A stretch of DNA of 64,000 nt from Halorussus limi (GTDB taxonomy: Archaea; Halobacteriota; Halobacteria; Halobacteriales; Haladaptataceae): positions 1,240,001 through 1,304,000 of the forward strand of contig NZ_CP096659.1 of assembly GCF_023238205.1 (NCBI RefSeq), written 5' to 3'. The position numbers and the translations under genes are program-made. The first letter of the stretch is position 1. Each line of letters opens with the position of its first letter. The notes below the pieces were generated by a model. The model was not told the origin of the DNA, ran no database searches, and saw nothing but the letters and a program-made list of their open reading frames with translations. Shown piece after piece: positions 9,201-17,728 of this stretch.

Positions 9201-9819
9201 CGGCGATGAACTTCGTCTCCTTGTCCTTCGGCGAGTACTGAAGCCCGGTCTCCTTGTCGTAGAGGTTTATCTCCTCGGCGTAGCGCTCGATTTCCTCGTT
9301 TCTGGCCTCGTACTCCGACATGCCGACCAGCGCGCGGGTGTAGTCGGCCACGAGGACCGACAGGGCTTGGGCGGTCCCGCCGGCGGAGCGAATCGGTCCG
9401 GCGTAGTAGACGTTGACGAACTCGGTGCCGTCGTCGTTTTCGAGGATTTCGACCTTGTCGATGCCCTCGATGGGGGCGGCGACCACGCCTTCGGTGAGGA
9501 GCGCGACCGCGGTCCGGACCGCACCCTCGACTTTCCCGGCCTTGCTCTCGTAGTCGCCGACGCGACCCTCCGCGAAGTCTTCGGCGAGTTCGAGGGCGGC
9601 CTCCTCTCGACTCATCTCGCCCTCGAGTTCGCGGACGCGCTCGGCCACTCCGTCGATGCCGAGAATGTTCTCGACGCGGTCGGCCATGTCCTTGGCGACC
9701 GGTATCTCGACCTCGGGTTTCGGGTCGCCGCTGTTCGCGCGTGCCTCGCGGGCGACCTCGAACGCCTCGTCTAAGTCGTCTTCCAGGTCCTCGAAGTATC
9801 GCTCGTCCTCGGCCCGCAT
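6283..9819 (-). CDS. polC: DNA polymerase II (PolD) large catalytic subunit DP2
   Basis: A 1178-residue large subunit of the archaeal D-family replicative polymerase. Visible are the N-terminal helical region, an acidic insertion near residues 275-315 (DDGEEDEGDDEG), zinc clusters CEDCG/CKCPECG/CPECG/CDNCE near residues 680-740, the catalytic DGDED acidic block near residue 935 in RNCDGDEDCVMLLMDGLLN, and a C-terminal CLDCG/CRDCGG zinc module. The catalytic block is a known intein insertion site in euryarchaeal DP2, but here it is continuous. The small subunit DP1 is at 47.4 kb beside the origin. One base separates this gene from the upstream PPC-domain gene, so they are probably co-transcribed. 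Confidence 0.95.
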   Translation of the reverse strand: MRAEDERYFEDLEDDLDEAFEVAREARANSGDPKPEVEIPVAKDMADRVENILGIDGVAERVRELEGEMSREEAALELAEDFAEGRVGDYESKAGKVEGAVRTAVALLTEGVVAAPIEGIDKVEILENDDGTEFVNVYYAGPIRSAGGTAQALSVLVADYTRALVGMSEYEARNEEIERYAEEINLYDKETGLQYSPKDKETKFIAEHMPIMLDGESTGDEEVSGFRDLERVDTNNARGGMCLVLAEGIALKAPKIQRYTRNLDEIDWPWLQDLIDGTIGKDDGEEDEGDDEGDEESEADATEDEADDAAEEATGPPRVDPAKKFLRDLIAGRPVFGHPSESGGFRLRYGRARNHGFATAGVHPATMHLVDDFLATGTQIKTERPGKAAGVVPVDSIEGPTVRLANGDVRRIDDPDEALELRNGVEKILDLGEYLVNYGEFVENNHPLAPASYTVEWWVQDFEAAGADVQALRDSPSVDLSDPTPDEALTWATEYDCPLHPKYTYLWHDLTVDQFEALAEAVADGDVVGGELHVEFTETVRTALECILVPHQQEETEIRVPEWRPLARSLGVDDDLEKTWDDLSPEARDWGEAEDGDNAVRAVNEVAPFEVRERAPTRIGNRMGRPEKSESRDLSPAVHTLFPIGEAGGSQRDVAAAAKHAPDMESTPGLVDAQVGRRECEDCGEHTFECKCPECGGNTFAHFTCPECGSVVELDESGRAVCDNCEVEATPVERRTIDVNDEFRSALESVGERENAFDTLKGVKGLSSSYKTPEPIEKGVLRAKHDVSAFKDGTVRYDMTDLPVTSVRPSELDVTADHFRSLGYEEDIHGDPLRHDDQLVELKVQDIVLSDGAAEHLLQTADFVDDLLEQYYGLDPFYELDERDELVGELVFGMAPHTSAAVVGRIVGFTSAAVGYAHPYFHAAKRRNCDGDEDCVMLLMDGLLNFSKEFLPDKRGGQMDAPLVMSSRIDPSEIDDEAHNMDIVREYPREFYEATREMVDPGEVEDVMTIAEENLGTDREYTDFHHSHDTSNIALGPDLSAYKTLGSMMDKMDAQLELARKLRSVDETDVAERVIEYHFLPDLIGNLRAFSRQETRCLDCGAKYRRMPLTKECRDCGGQVNLTVHQGSVNKYMETAIQVAEKYDCREYTKQRLEIMDRRLESIFENDKNKQGSIADFM

Positions 9820-9820
9820 G

Positions 9821-10240
9821 TTAGAGCCAGAGGTCGAGGTCGGTGGGTTCGTCGTGGTCGCGCTTCAGTTCCTCCTCGAAGGTCCGCATGTACAGTTCCC
9901 CGGCGAACACGGTCGCAGCGTCGAGGTGGCCCGCGAGCGTCTGACCGCTCTTGCGCGAGAGGACGGCGTGGGTGTGGGCGAATCGGTCGCCGTCCAACCA
10001 CGAGACGTTCCCGACGCAGGAGGCGACTTCGAGCGGTTCGTCGAACTCGACTTCGCGGTACTCTAGCTCCGACTGGTCGTAGTACCAGACGGTCGCGTCC
10101 TGTACCGCGCCCATGGCGACGAACCACGCGGCGTCCACGTCCTCGTCGGCGGCGAGCGACTCGATTTCCTCGCGCCAGTCCTCGCCGTGGCCGAGTCTGG
10201 CGACGAACTCGCGGTCTCCTGAGACCTCCCGGTAGTTCAT
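9821..10240 (-). CDS. PPC-domain (DUF296) protein
   Basis: A 139-residue protein of the plants-and-prokaryotes-conserved domain family. The pattern MNYREVSGDREFVARLGHGEDWREEIESLA, then AAWFVAMGAVQDATVWYYD, FAHTHAVLS and TLAGHLDAATVFAGELYMRTFE, is typical of the trimeric PPC fold, with His residues in HTHAVLS and GHL that may bind zinc. Plant relatives are AT-hook DNA-binding proteins; prokaryotic ones have no clear role. The Met at 10240 is preferred over one nine codons upstream. Its stop lies one base from the PolD large subunit start, so it leads that operon. Confidence 0.8.
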   Translation of the reverse strand: MNYREVSGDREFVARLGHGEDWREEIESLAADEDVDAAWFVAMGAVQDATVWYYDQSELEYREVEFDEPLEVASCVGNVSWLDGDRFAHTHAVLSRKSGQTLAGHLDAATVFAGELYMRTFEEELKRDHDEPTDLDLWL

Positions 10241-10340
10241 GTTCCGTGGAACGGGAACCGGCGGCAAAAAGGTTGAGTATTGGCTCGTTACCCGAGTCGA
10301 GTCGCCACCGCAGAAAGCGAGAGTGGCAGGCCGAGAGGTG

Positions 10341-10511
10341 CTACTGCCAGTCTTGGAGGGCTACGCTTCCGGAGACGGGGACGGAAAGCCACGCTTTGTC
10401 GGCGGTCGTGTCCGCGATGATGAGTCGCTCCGTGCGACCATCGTCGTCTAACGAGGCCATAACCTCGCTCTGTGCGACCGAATCCGACGGAGTGGCCGTG
10501 TTCGGGGCCAT
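10341..10511 (-). CDS. Small haloarchaeal protein (DUF7556-like, 56 aa)
   Basis: This 56-codon frame, read from ATG 10511 to TAG 10341, encodes an acidic protein with the core LDDDGRTERLIIADTTADKA and WLSVPVSGSVALQDWQ. The pattern (D/R-rich start, IIAD strand, AWLS, C-terminal Trp) resembles a short conserved haloarchaeal family, as far as I recall. A TATA-like GTTTATTAA centred near 10537 is about 26 bases upstream of the ATG, which fits a leaderless transcript. It reads divergently from the peptide-binding protein gene. The function is unknown. Confidence 0.65.
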   Translation of the reverse strand: MAPNTATPSDSVAQSEVMASLDDDGRTERLIIADTTADKAWLSVPVSGSVALQDWQ

Positions 10512-10807
10512 ATGTGAGACATGGTATCATGGGTTAATAAACGCTCCGAAACGGCAGACCGGTGGTAGGTATCGAAGGGTTCAAGTGATGGGAATCGTTA
10601 TCACACGACAATACCATCAGGCACCTTTCACGAGCGCGGGCCACGGCCACACGACTTATCCGCGTCCTACTTTGGGGTGCGAACCCCGAAAAGAAGAAAA
10701 TAACGGCCGTCATTCGTCTAGAGTCAAAGTAATACGGGCGTTAGGACGGGCTTTCTCTAAGTAACAAACGGTAAGTTTATCCGGTCTGCTTTACAATGGG
10801 TGGTTGG
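10512..10807. promoter_or_regulatory. Divergent promoter region between the 56-aa gene and the dpp-type operon
   Basis: This intergenic stretch holds the leftward TATA box near 10533-10541 and a rightward one, AAGTTTATCC, at 10773-10782. The latter is about 28 bases before the ATG at 10808. The middle (10560-10760) shows no convincing gene; it is relatively AT-rich for the window. Confidence 0.6.
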
Positions 10808-12688
10808 ATGACAGATACTGACAACCTCAGTCGCCGTCGCTTCCTGCAGGCGACCGGCGGTGCGGCATCGGCTGTGGCTCTCGCTGGCTGTACTGGCGGC
10901 AACGACGATAGCTCCCAAGATACTACGACGACCAGCGGTGAGACGACCACGGCTGGCGAGGAGACGACGACCGAGGAGGCGGAGACTCCGAGCGACGACG
11001 CCAACGTCCTCCGACTCATCAACTCCACGATGACCACGCTGGACCCCATCAAGGCGACCGACACCGCCTCCGGGACGGTCATCCAGCAGGTCTTCGACGC
11101 CCTGATGAACTACCCCAACGCGGAGATCGAGGTCAAGGGCCAACTCGCCAAGGGCCACAAGGTCTCCGACGACTTCAAAACGTACACCTTCAACCTGAAG
11201 CAGGGTGCGAAGTTCCACAACGGGAAGGAAGTCACGGCGCAGGACTTCGTCTACTCGTTCGAGCGCCTCGCCGCCTCGGACAACTCTCGTCGGGGGTACT
11301 TCATCCTCGACTCCATCGGCGTCAAGCACGAGACGAAGACTGTCAAGAAAGACGGCAAGGAGACCGAGGTCTACAAGCCCGGTTCCATGGCCGTTACCGC
11401 CGTGGACGACTACACGCTCAAGATGGAACTCTCCGAGCCGTTCCACGCGGTGCCCGAGATGCTCGCGTACACCTCGTTCGCCGCCCTGCCGAAGGGCATC
11501 CTCGGCGACATCGAGGGGTACGAGGGCAAGATGAGCCACAAGAAGTTCGCGACGCAGAACCCCATCGGCGCAGGTGCCTTCAAGTTCGACGAGTGGAGCA
11601 CCAACACCGAGGCCAAGGTCTCGAAGTTCGAGAACTACCACGGCAGCGCCGCCGACGTGGACGGTATCCACTGGAACATCATGTCCGACCCGCAGGCGAT
11701 GTACACCTACGGGACGGTCAACCAGAACGCGGACATGATTCACGCCGGCCAGTTCCCCACTAGTCAGTACAACGCCGACAAGGTCAACGTCAAGAAGACC
11801 GACAAACTCGGTCGGAAAATCGGTACCTACGGCAAGACGACGAGCGGCGCGACGATGAACTACACCGGCGTCGCGACCATCGGCTCTTACTACATCGGCT
11901 TCAACGCGGAAGCGGTTCCGAAGCCAGTCCGTCAGGCCGCCGCCTACGCGCTGAACCAAGGGCAGGCAGTCGACAAAGTGTTCAAGGGCCGCGGCGAGAG
12001 TTCGTATCACTTCACGCCGCCGTCCATCTATCCGGGTGGTCCCGACGCGTACGACAAGCACGCGAAGGAGAACTACCCCTACGGCTACAACAAGACGGAC
12101 CTCAAGCAGGCCCGGAAGGTCATGAAGGAGGCGGGCTACGGTCCCGACAACAAGTTCAGCTTCGAGTTCACGGTCTACGAATCGTCGAGCACGTGGCCCG
12201 AACTCGGCAAGCTCCTGCGCGACAAGCTCGCCAGCGCCTACATCGACATGAGCATCAACACCGCGCCGTTCTCGACGCTCCTCAAGCGCGGCCGCAAGGG
12301 CAACCTCGAAGCCTACTCGCTCGGGTGGATCATGGACTACCCGGCACCGGACAACTTCCTTCAGCTCCTCCACCCGCCGAAGACTGACACGTCGGCGGAC
12401 AACGAGCTCTCGTACTTCAACTGGTCCGGCACGGAGGCCGCGAAGAAGGCCAAGCAGGCCTGGAAGAAGATCCAGAACAACCCCAAGCCGACCGACGCGG
12501 CCAAGAAGAAGCGCGGCGAGGCCTACGTCGCCATGGAAGAGGCCAACTGGGAGGACGTGGTGCTTCTGCCGGCCTACCACGACTTCAGCGAGCGCTTCAC
12601 GTACGACTGGGTCGACGCACCCCGCTTCGGTGCGGCCGACTACAGTCGCCAGATGTACAACAACGTCAAAATCGGCCAGCGCAAGTAA
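10808..12688 (+). CDS. Peptide/oligopeptide ABC transporter substrate-binding lipoprotein
   Basis: A 626-residue SBP_bac_5 family binding protein. It has a Tat signal (LSRRRFLQATGG, residues 7-18), a lipobox with Cys28 (VALAGCTGG) and a Thr/Glu linker to about residue 60, then the DppA/OppA-like body (LRLINSTMTTLDPIKATDTASGTVIQ; YTFNLKQGAKFHNGKEVTAQDFVYSFERL). The C-terminus ends with DWVDAPRFGAADYSRQMYNNVKIGQRK. I chose ATG 10808 over 10796 because the TATA box is about 28 bases upstream, giving a leaderless or near-leaderless mRNA. It heads the transporter operon, but a T-rich stretch and a second promoter separate it from the permeases. The peptide substrate is inferred from the family. 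Confidence 0.85.
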   Translation: MTDTDNLSRRRFLQATGGAASAVALAGCTGGNDDSSQDTTTTSGETTTAGEETTTEEAETPSDDANVLRLINSTMTTLDPIKATDTASGTVIQQVFDALMNYPNAEIEVKGQLAKGHKVSDDFKTYTFNLKQGAKFHNGKEVTAQDFVYSFERLAASDNSRRGYFILDSIGVKHETKTVKKDGKETEVYKPGSMAVTAVDDYTLKMELSEPFHAVPEMLAYTSFAALPKGILGDIEGYEGKMSHKKFATQNPIGAGAFKFDEWSTNTEAKVSKFENYHGSAADVDGIHWNIMSDPQAMYTYGTVNQNADMIHAGQFPTSQYNADKVNVKKTDKLGRKIGTYGKTTSGATMNYTGVATIGSYYIGFNAEAVPKPVRQAAAYALNQGQAVDKVFKGRGESSYHFTPPSIYPGGPDAYDKHAKENYPYGYNKTDLKQARKVMKEAGYGPDNKFSFEFTVYESSSTWPELGKLLRDKLASAYIDMSINTAPFSTLLKRGRKGNLEAYSLGWIMDYPAPDNFLQLLHPPKTDTSADNELSYFNWSGTEAAKKAKQAWKKIQNNPKPTDAAKKKRGEAYVAMEEANWEDVVLLPAYHDFSERFTYDWVDAPRFGAADYSRQMYNNVKIGQRK

Positions 12689-12698
12689 CGACGCGCCG

Positions 12699-12712
12699 TT
12701 TTTCTTTTCTTC
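12699..12712 (+). terminator. T-rich transcription stop after the binding protein
   Basis: GTTTTTCTTTTCTT begins about ten bases after the TAA of the binding-protein gene. Archaeal RNA polymerase stops at such T-tracts. A partial stop here would leave the binding protein in excess over the membrane subunits. Confidence 0.5.
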
Positions 12713-12819
12713 GACTGCACGCCCGATAGCCGTCGCTCAAGTGCGTCGAATCGGGTCGAGAAGCCATCTCTCGTTCGTTAGCGGGGTGGTACACGAAAGC
12801 GCAAGACATAATGAGAGGA

Positions 12820-12834
12820 CCCTCAAATTTATCA
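12820..12834 (+). promoter_or_regulatory. Promoter-like element before the permease genes
   Basis: CTCAAATTTATCAC looks like a BRE/TATA element. It would start a transcript near 12855, giving a leader of about 50 bases before the GTG at 12906. A G-rich GGCGGTGG sits just upstream of the start as a possible ribosome site. Confidence 0.45.
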
Positions 12835-12905
12835 CGCATGTGCGCGGTCCAGTTTGGGTACGTACGATTCGACGGGAGTAGCCGCAGTCGCGGCGGTGGT
12901 TCGTC

Positions 12906-13922
12906 GTGAGCAGGTGGCAATACTTCGCGAAACGGGTACTGCTTTCGGTCCCGGTGTTGCTGTTCGGGGCTTCGATCACCTTCCTCGTGATTCGTGCCGG
13001 GCCGCTCGACCCGGTGTCCGCGATTTTGGGACCACAGGGAGACCCGCAGGCGTACAACACCATCCGGCGTCAACTCGGACTCAACCAGCCGCTCTGGCAG
13101 CAGTACATCGACTACATGATCAACATGTTCACCTTCGACTTGGGTGAGTCGTGGGTGCTGCAGCCCGACACCAGCGTCTACTCGCTGGTGCTGAGCTACG
13201 CGCCCCGGACCATCTGGCTGGGCTTCTGGTCGGTGCTCATCGCCATCTTCATCGGCATCCCGCTCGGGTTCTACGCGGGACTGAACCCCAACACGTTCAG
13301 CGACTACGTGGCGTCGTTCGGGGGCATCGTCTGGCGAGCCATGCCGAACTTCTGGCTGGCCGTCATCCTGATGAGCGTCCTCTCGCAGTCCGAGAAGTTC
13401 ATGTTCGGCTTCGACTGGGAGACGTTCCTCTACTCGACGAACGTCACCGGGCCGCCGCCGCTCGGCAACCTCGCTTCCGTCGAAGGGTTCACGAAGGCGC
13501 TGAAGAAGATCGCGCCGGCCGCCATCGTCCTCGGGTCGGCGTCGATGGGTAACGAGATGCGTATCGGACGGACCGCAGTGCTGGAGACCGTCAACTCCAA
13601 TTTCATCGAGACCGCGAAAGCGAAGGGCGTCCGGCCCCGCTCGCTGGTCTGGAAGCACATCTTCCGGAACGCGCTCATCCCGCTCGTGCCGATTATCACG
13701 GGTGAGGCGTTCATCCTCATCGGCGGGTCGGTGCTGGTCGAGACGGTGTTCGACATCAGCGGTATCGGCTTCCTGTTCTTCCAAGCGATCAAGAACGGGG
13801 ACATGCCGCTCGTCGGGTCGCTGATGTTCATCTTCATCCTGCTCGTCGTCCTCATCAACATCATGCAAGACTTCCTGTACACGATTATCGACCCCCGCGT
13901 GGGGTACGACGGAGGTGCCTGA
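12906..13922 (+). CDS. Peptide ABC transporter permease (DppB type)
   Basis: A 338-residue inner-membrane permease. It opens MSRWQYFAKRVLLSVPVLLFGASITFLVIRAGPLDP, the standard DppB start with the first membrane helix. The coupling loop (EAA-type) is at about residues 220-245: NFIETAKAKGVRPRSLVWKHIFRNALIPL. It starts with GTG at 12906 and ends overlapping the ribosome site of the next gene. Together with the following permease it forms the channel for peptides delivered by the binding protein at 10808. Confidence 0.9.
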   Translation: MSRWQYFAKRVLLSVPVLLFGASITFLVIRAGPLDPVSAILGPQGDPQAYNTIRRQLGLNQPLWQQYIDYMINMFTFDLGESWVLQPDTSVYSLVLSYAPRTIWLGFWSVLIAIFIGIPLGFYAGLNPNTFSDYVASFGGIVWRAMPNFWLAVILMSVLSQSEKFMFGFDWETFLYSTNVTGPPPLGNLASVEGFTKALKKIAPAAIVLGSASMGNEMRIGRTAVLETVNSNFIETAKAKGVRPRSLVWKHIFRNALIPLVPIITGEAFILIGGSVLVETVFDISGIGFLFFQAIKNGDMPLVGSLMFIFILLVVLINIMQDFLYTIIDPRVGYDGGA

Positions 13923-13923
13923 T

Positions 13924-15318
13924 ATGAGCGTAGACAGAGAGGCGGACGCTTCCCTCCTGGAACGAATCAAGGAGAACCCCGGCCCGGCGGTCGGCTGGCT
14001 CGTCGGTGCGCTACTCCTGTTCGCGCTGGAGGCCGGAGCGGTCGTCCACTTCGTGACCGGTTTCTTCGGTTCGGGCGTCGAACTGCCGACGCTGCTGAGC
14101 CGGGACATCATCCCGAACAACGGATACGTGACGCCGCAGGGTGTCTGGGAGGACACCTTCCTCGGCCTCCCCGCCGCCTACGCGTGGGCGCTCCGCGTCG
14201 TCCTCATCTACGCCTACGCCTTCCTGTGGTTGGTCTGGCTCTGGCGCGGCTACGTCGTCTTCCGAGAGAACTACCGCTACGCCGACTGGACGCCGCGCGA
14301 CGACATGGTTGACCGCCTCCGGGGACACCGATGGGGTCAGTTCGGCGCGGTAATCGTCTTCGCGTTCGTCGTGATGGCGATGTTCGCGCCCGCACTCGGC
14401 CCGACGACGGTCGAGCGGACCATCTCGAACCCCTACTCGCACTACATCGAGTACTACAACGACGAGGGACAACTCGAGAACATCACGGTCGGGGCGGCCA
14501 ACCTCGGGTCGCGCTCGCAGGGGACGGCCGACCGTAACGTCGGTCCGATGGAGTACGACCAGTACGGTCGGTGGCACCCCTTCGGGACGTTACCGTCCGG
14601 AAAAGACATGTTCACGTTCATGGCCGCGGGAGCGCGGATATCGCTGTTCATCGGGCTGATATCCATCGGCGCGAGCGGACTCATCGCGACGTCGTTCGCG
14701 CTGTTGACCGCCTACTACAAGGGACTGGTCGACCTCGCGGTGGTCATCGTCGGTGACTCGATAATGTCCTTACCCAGACTCCTGTTCGTCATGTTACTGT
14801 CGGTGGTGTTGGGCAACACGTGGATAGCCGAGATATACAGCGGCGCGCTCATCTTGGCGCTCATCTTCGCCGGGACCGGGTGGCCGTTCCTGTGGCGGTC
14901 CGTACGCGGACCCGCGATGCAAGTGTCCGAACAGGAGTGGATCGACGCCGCCAAGAGCTTCGGTCAGCGACCGAGTGTCACGATGCGCAAGCACATGGCA
15001 CCGTACATCCTCGGTTATCTGCTGGTGTACTCGTCGATGACCCTCGGCGGCGTCATCATCGCCGTCGCGGGGCTATCGTTCCTCGGACTCGGCATCAATC
15101 CGCCGACGCCCGAGTGGGGCCGCGCGGTCGACATCGGCCAGTCGTACGTCACCACGATGTCGTGGCACATCTCGTTCATCCCCGGCGTGATGATCGTGCT
15201 GGTCGTGACCGCGTTCAACGCGCTGGGTGACGGCATCCGCGACGCCATCGACCCGCAAAGCGAAGGCGGCGAAGGCGACGGCGCTGAAGTCGCCGCGGCC
15301 GGAGGAGGTGGTGCCTGA
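13924..15318 (+). CDS. Peptide ABC transporter permease (DppC type), enlarged
   Basis: A 464-residue permease, clearly longer than the roughly 300 residues of bacterial DppC. Residues 20-110 contain extra membrane helices before the family's usual N-terminal helix (MVDRLRGHRWGQFGAVIVFAFVVMAMFAPALGP). The coupling loop is EQEWIDAAKSFGQRPSVTMRKHMAPYIL. Start ATG 13924 follows the ribosome site GGAGGTG at 13911-13917, six bases away, which rules out the GTG three codons upstream. It ends in GGGGA repeats, and its stop overlaps the next ATG by one base. Confidence 0.9.
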   Translation: MSVDREADASLLERIKENPGPAVGWLVGALLLFALEAGAVVHFVTGFFGSGVELPTLLSRDIIPNNGYVTPQGVWEDTFLGLPAAYAWALRVVLIYAYAFLWLVWLWRGYVVFRENYRYADWTPRDDMVDRLRGHRWGQFGAVIVFAFVVMAMFAPALGPTTVERTISNPYSHYIEYYNDEGQLENITVGAANLGSRSQGTADRNVGPMEYDQYGRWHPFGTLPSGKDMFTFMAAGARISLFIGLISIGASGLIATSFALLTAYYKGLVDLAVVIVGDSIMSLPRLLFVMLLSVVLGNTWIAEIYSGALILALIFAGTGWPFLWRSVRGPAMQVSEQEWIDAAKSFGQRPSVTMRKHMAPYILGYLLVYSSMTLGGVIIAVAGLSFLGLGINPPTPEWGRAVDIGQSYVTTMSWHISFIPGVMIVLVVTAFNALGDGIRDAIDPQSEGGEGDGAEVAAAGGGGA

Positions 15319-16400
15319 TGGCACAGCGAGAGACCTCCGCGGCCCGCCGCGAGGAGGAACCCCTGCTGTCGGTCGACAACCTCCAGACGGCCTTCTTCAC
15401 GGACAAGGAGGTCATCCGGGCCGTCGACGGCGTGAGCTTCGACATCCACCGGGGCGAGACCGTCGGCATCGTCGGCGAGTCCGGGTCGGGCAAGAGCGTC
15501 ACCGCCCGCTCGATCATGGGACTCGTTGACTCGCCCGGTCGCGTGCTGGAGGGCAGCAGCATCAGGTTCGACGGCGAGGAACTGACCGAGAAGACCGAGA
15601 AGCAGTACCGGAACCTCCGGGGGAGCGACATCGCGATGGTGTTCCAAGACCCGCTGACCTCGCTCAACCCGGTCTACACCGTCGGCAACCAGATCAAGGA
15701 GGCGCTTCGCCTCCACCAAAACCTCCGCGGGTCGGCCGCGACCGAGGAGGCCATCGAACTCCTCGAAGCGGTCGGTATTCCGGACGCCGCCCGACGGGTC
15801 AGAGAGTACCCCCACGAGTTCTCGGGCGGGATGCGCCAGCGCGCGGTCATCGCGATGGCGCTCGCCTGCGACCCCGAACTCCTCATCTGCGACGAACCGA
15901 CCACCGCGCTCGACGTGACGATTCAGGCCCAGATTCTCGAACTCCTCGAGGAACTCCAAGAGGAGCGGAATCTCGCCATCATGTTCATCACCCACGACAT
16001 GGGCGTCATCGCGGAGACGTCCGACCGCGTGAACGTGATGTACGCGGGCGAAATCATCGAGAGCGCGCCGGTCGAAGACCTGTACGAGAACCCCCGACAC
16101 CCCTACACCGAGGGGCTTCTCCAGTCGATTCCGGGCAACCAACCCGGCGCGGAACGCCTCTCGACCATCGAGGGCGACGTACCGACGCCGAACGAACCCG
16201 CTAGCTACTGTCGGTTCGAACCGCGGTGTCCCAAGGCGTTCGAGGAGTGTACGAAGGTCCACCCCGCGTCGGTCGAAGTGAACGCGGAATCGGAGGACCA
16301 CACCGCGGCCTGCCTGCTGTATCCCGAGGACGTGTCCCAGGAGGAGGCCGTCGAATTGCACGAACAGCGTGAGAGCCAGCGCGAGGTGAGCGAACGATGA
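15318..16400 (+). CDS. Peptide ABC transporter ATP-binding protein (DppD type)
   Basis: A 360-residue ATPase. Walker A is [10 protein letters not shown] (about residues 53-62), the Q-loop is [13 protein letters not shown], the signature is [15 protein letters not shown], and Walker B is [14 protein letters not shown] with the switch His in FITHDMGV. The C-terminal oligopeptide-transporter extension has the Cys motif [15 protein letters not shown] and a last Cys in AACLLYP, which in relatives can hold an Fe-S cluster. ATG 15318 overlaps the previous TGA and follows GGAGGTG at 15304-15310. Confidence 0.92.
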   Translation: MAQRETSAARREEEPLLSVDNLQTAFFTDKEVIRAVDGVSFDIHRGETVGIVGESGSGKSVTARSIMGLVDSPGRVLEGSSIRFDGEELTEKTEKQYRNLRGSDIAMVFQDPLTSLNPVYTVGNQIKEALRLHQNLRGSAATEEAIELLEAVGIPDAARRVREYPHEFSGGMRQRAVIAMALACDPELLICDEPTTALDVTIQAQILELLEELQEERNLAIMFITHDMGVIAETSDRVNVMYAGEIIESAPVEDLYENPRHPYTEGLLQSIPGNQPGAERLSTIEGDVPTPNEPASYCRFEPRCPKAFEECTKVHPASVEVNAESEDHTAACLLYPEDVSQEEAVELHEQRESQREVSER

Positions 16401-17728
16401 GCGAGCAAGTCCAACAGGAGTCGGTCAGCGTCGCCACGGGTGAGACGCTCGTGGAGGTCAACGATCTGAAGACCTACTACGACGAGGGCGGCATCGTCGA
16501 TTCCAACCCGGTGAAAGCGGTCGACGGCGTCGACTTCGAGATAAAGCGCGGCGAGACGCTCGGTCTCGTCGGCGAGTCCGGTTGCGGCAAGACGACGCTC
16601 GGCCGGACGCTCATCCAACTGGAGGACTCGACCTCCGGCGAAGTCCTGTTCGACGGGACCGACGTGACCGAACTCTCGGGGAAGGAACTGAAAGACTGGC
16701 GGCGCAACAGCCAGATGGTGTTTCAGGACCCCGAGTCCAGCCTCAACGATCGGATGACCATCGGCGAAATCGTCCGCGAACCGCTGGACGTTCACGACTG
16801 GAACACTCCCCAAGAGCGCCGAGAGCGCGTGCGCGAACTCCTCGACGTGGTGGGACTTCAGCCCCAGCACTACTACCGGTATCCCCACCAGTTCTCGGGC
16901 GGTCAGCGCCAGCGCATCGGCATCGCGCGGGCCTTGGCGCTCGAACCCGAGTTCGTCGTGTTGGACGAACCGGTGTCGGCGCTCGACGTGTCGGTGCAGG
17001 CCCAGATTCTCAACCTGCTGGAGGACTTGCAGGACGAGTTCGGCCTCACCTACCTGTTCATCGCCCACGACCTGAGCGTGGTCCGGCACATCTGCGACCG
17101 CGTGGCCGTGATGTACCTCGGTAACATCATGGAACTGGGCGACACCGAGGAACTGTTCGAGAACCCGAAGAACCCCTACACCCACTCGCTGCTGTCGGCG
17201 ATTCCGGAACCCGACCCCAAGGCCAACAAGGAGCGCATCACGCTCCGCGGGACGCCGCCGAGTCCCCGCGACCCGCCGAAGGGGTGTCCGTTCACGACCC
17301 GGTGTCCGATGAAGATTCGGCCCGAGAAGTATCAGGACATGGACTCGGACGTGTGGGTCGCCATCGAGGTGTTCCGCGAGGTGCTGCGCGAGCGGTCGCG
17401 CGCCGACAAGTCGCTGACAGAGCAGGCCAAGGAACTGCTCGGGATGGAGACTCGATTCTCCGACATCGGCGAAATCAAACACGAGTTGTTCGGCGACTTG
17501 GACATTTCGGGCGAAGTAGAGCGGTACGTCGACGAGGCGGCCGACCACGTCGAGAACAACGACGAGGCGGAGGCGCGGCGAGTCCTCCGCGAGGAGTTCG
17601 GGAGCATCTGCGACTACGAGAAACCCGACGACTACGTGGTCAGCGACACCGGACGCGTGAGCCACTGTCACCGCCACAAGTCCGAGTACACCGAACCCGA
17701 CGAGTTCGTGCCCTACACCGAGCGGTAG
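16397..17728 (+). CDS. Peptide ABC transporter ATP-binding protein (DppF type) with C-terminal insertion
   Basis: A 443-residue ATPase with Walker [13 protein letters not shown]-loop [13 protein letters not shown], signature [15 protein letters not shown] and Walker [15 protein letters not shown]. In the C-terminal extension, CPFTTRCPM is separated from the last Cys residues ([17 protein letters not shown]) by about 100 extra, largely helical acidic residues (around 310-415). Bacterial DppF is about 330 residues. The start ATGA overlaps the previous stop by four bases, with GAGGTGA at 16383-16389 as the ribosome site. It pairs with the DppD-type subunit. Confidence 0.9.
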   Translation: MSEQVQQESVSVATGETLVEVNDLKTYYDEGGIVDSNPVKAVDGVDFEIKRGETLGLVGESGCGKTTLGRTLIQLEDSTSGEVLFDGTDVTELSGKELKDWRRNSQMVFQDPESSLNDRMTIGEIVREPLDVHDWNTPQERRERVRELLDVVGLQPQHYYRYPHQFSGGQRQRIGIARALALEPEFVVLDEPVSALDVSVQAQILNLLEDLQDEFGLTYLFIAHDLSVVRHICDRVAVMYLGNIMELGDTEELFENPKNPYTHSLLSAIPEPDPKANKERITLRGTPPSPRDPPKGCPFTTRCPMKIRPEKYQDMDSDVWVAIEVFREVLRERSRADKSLTEQAKELLGMETRFSDIGEIKHELFGDLDISGEVERYVDEAADHVENNDEAEARRVLREEFGSICDYEKPDDYVVSDTGRVSHCHRHKSEYTEPDEFVPYTER

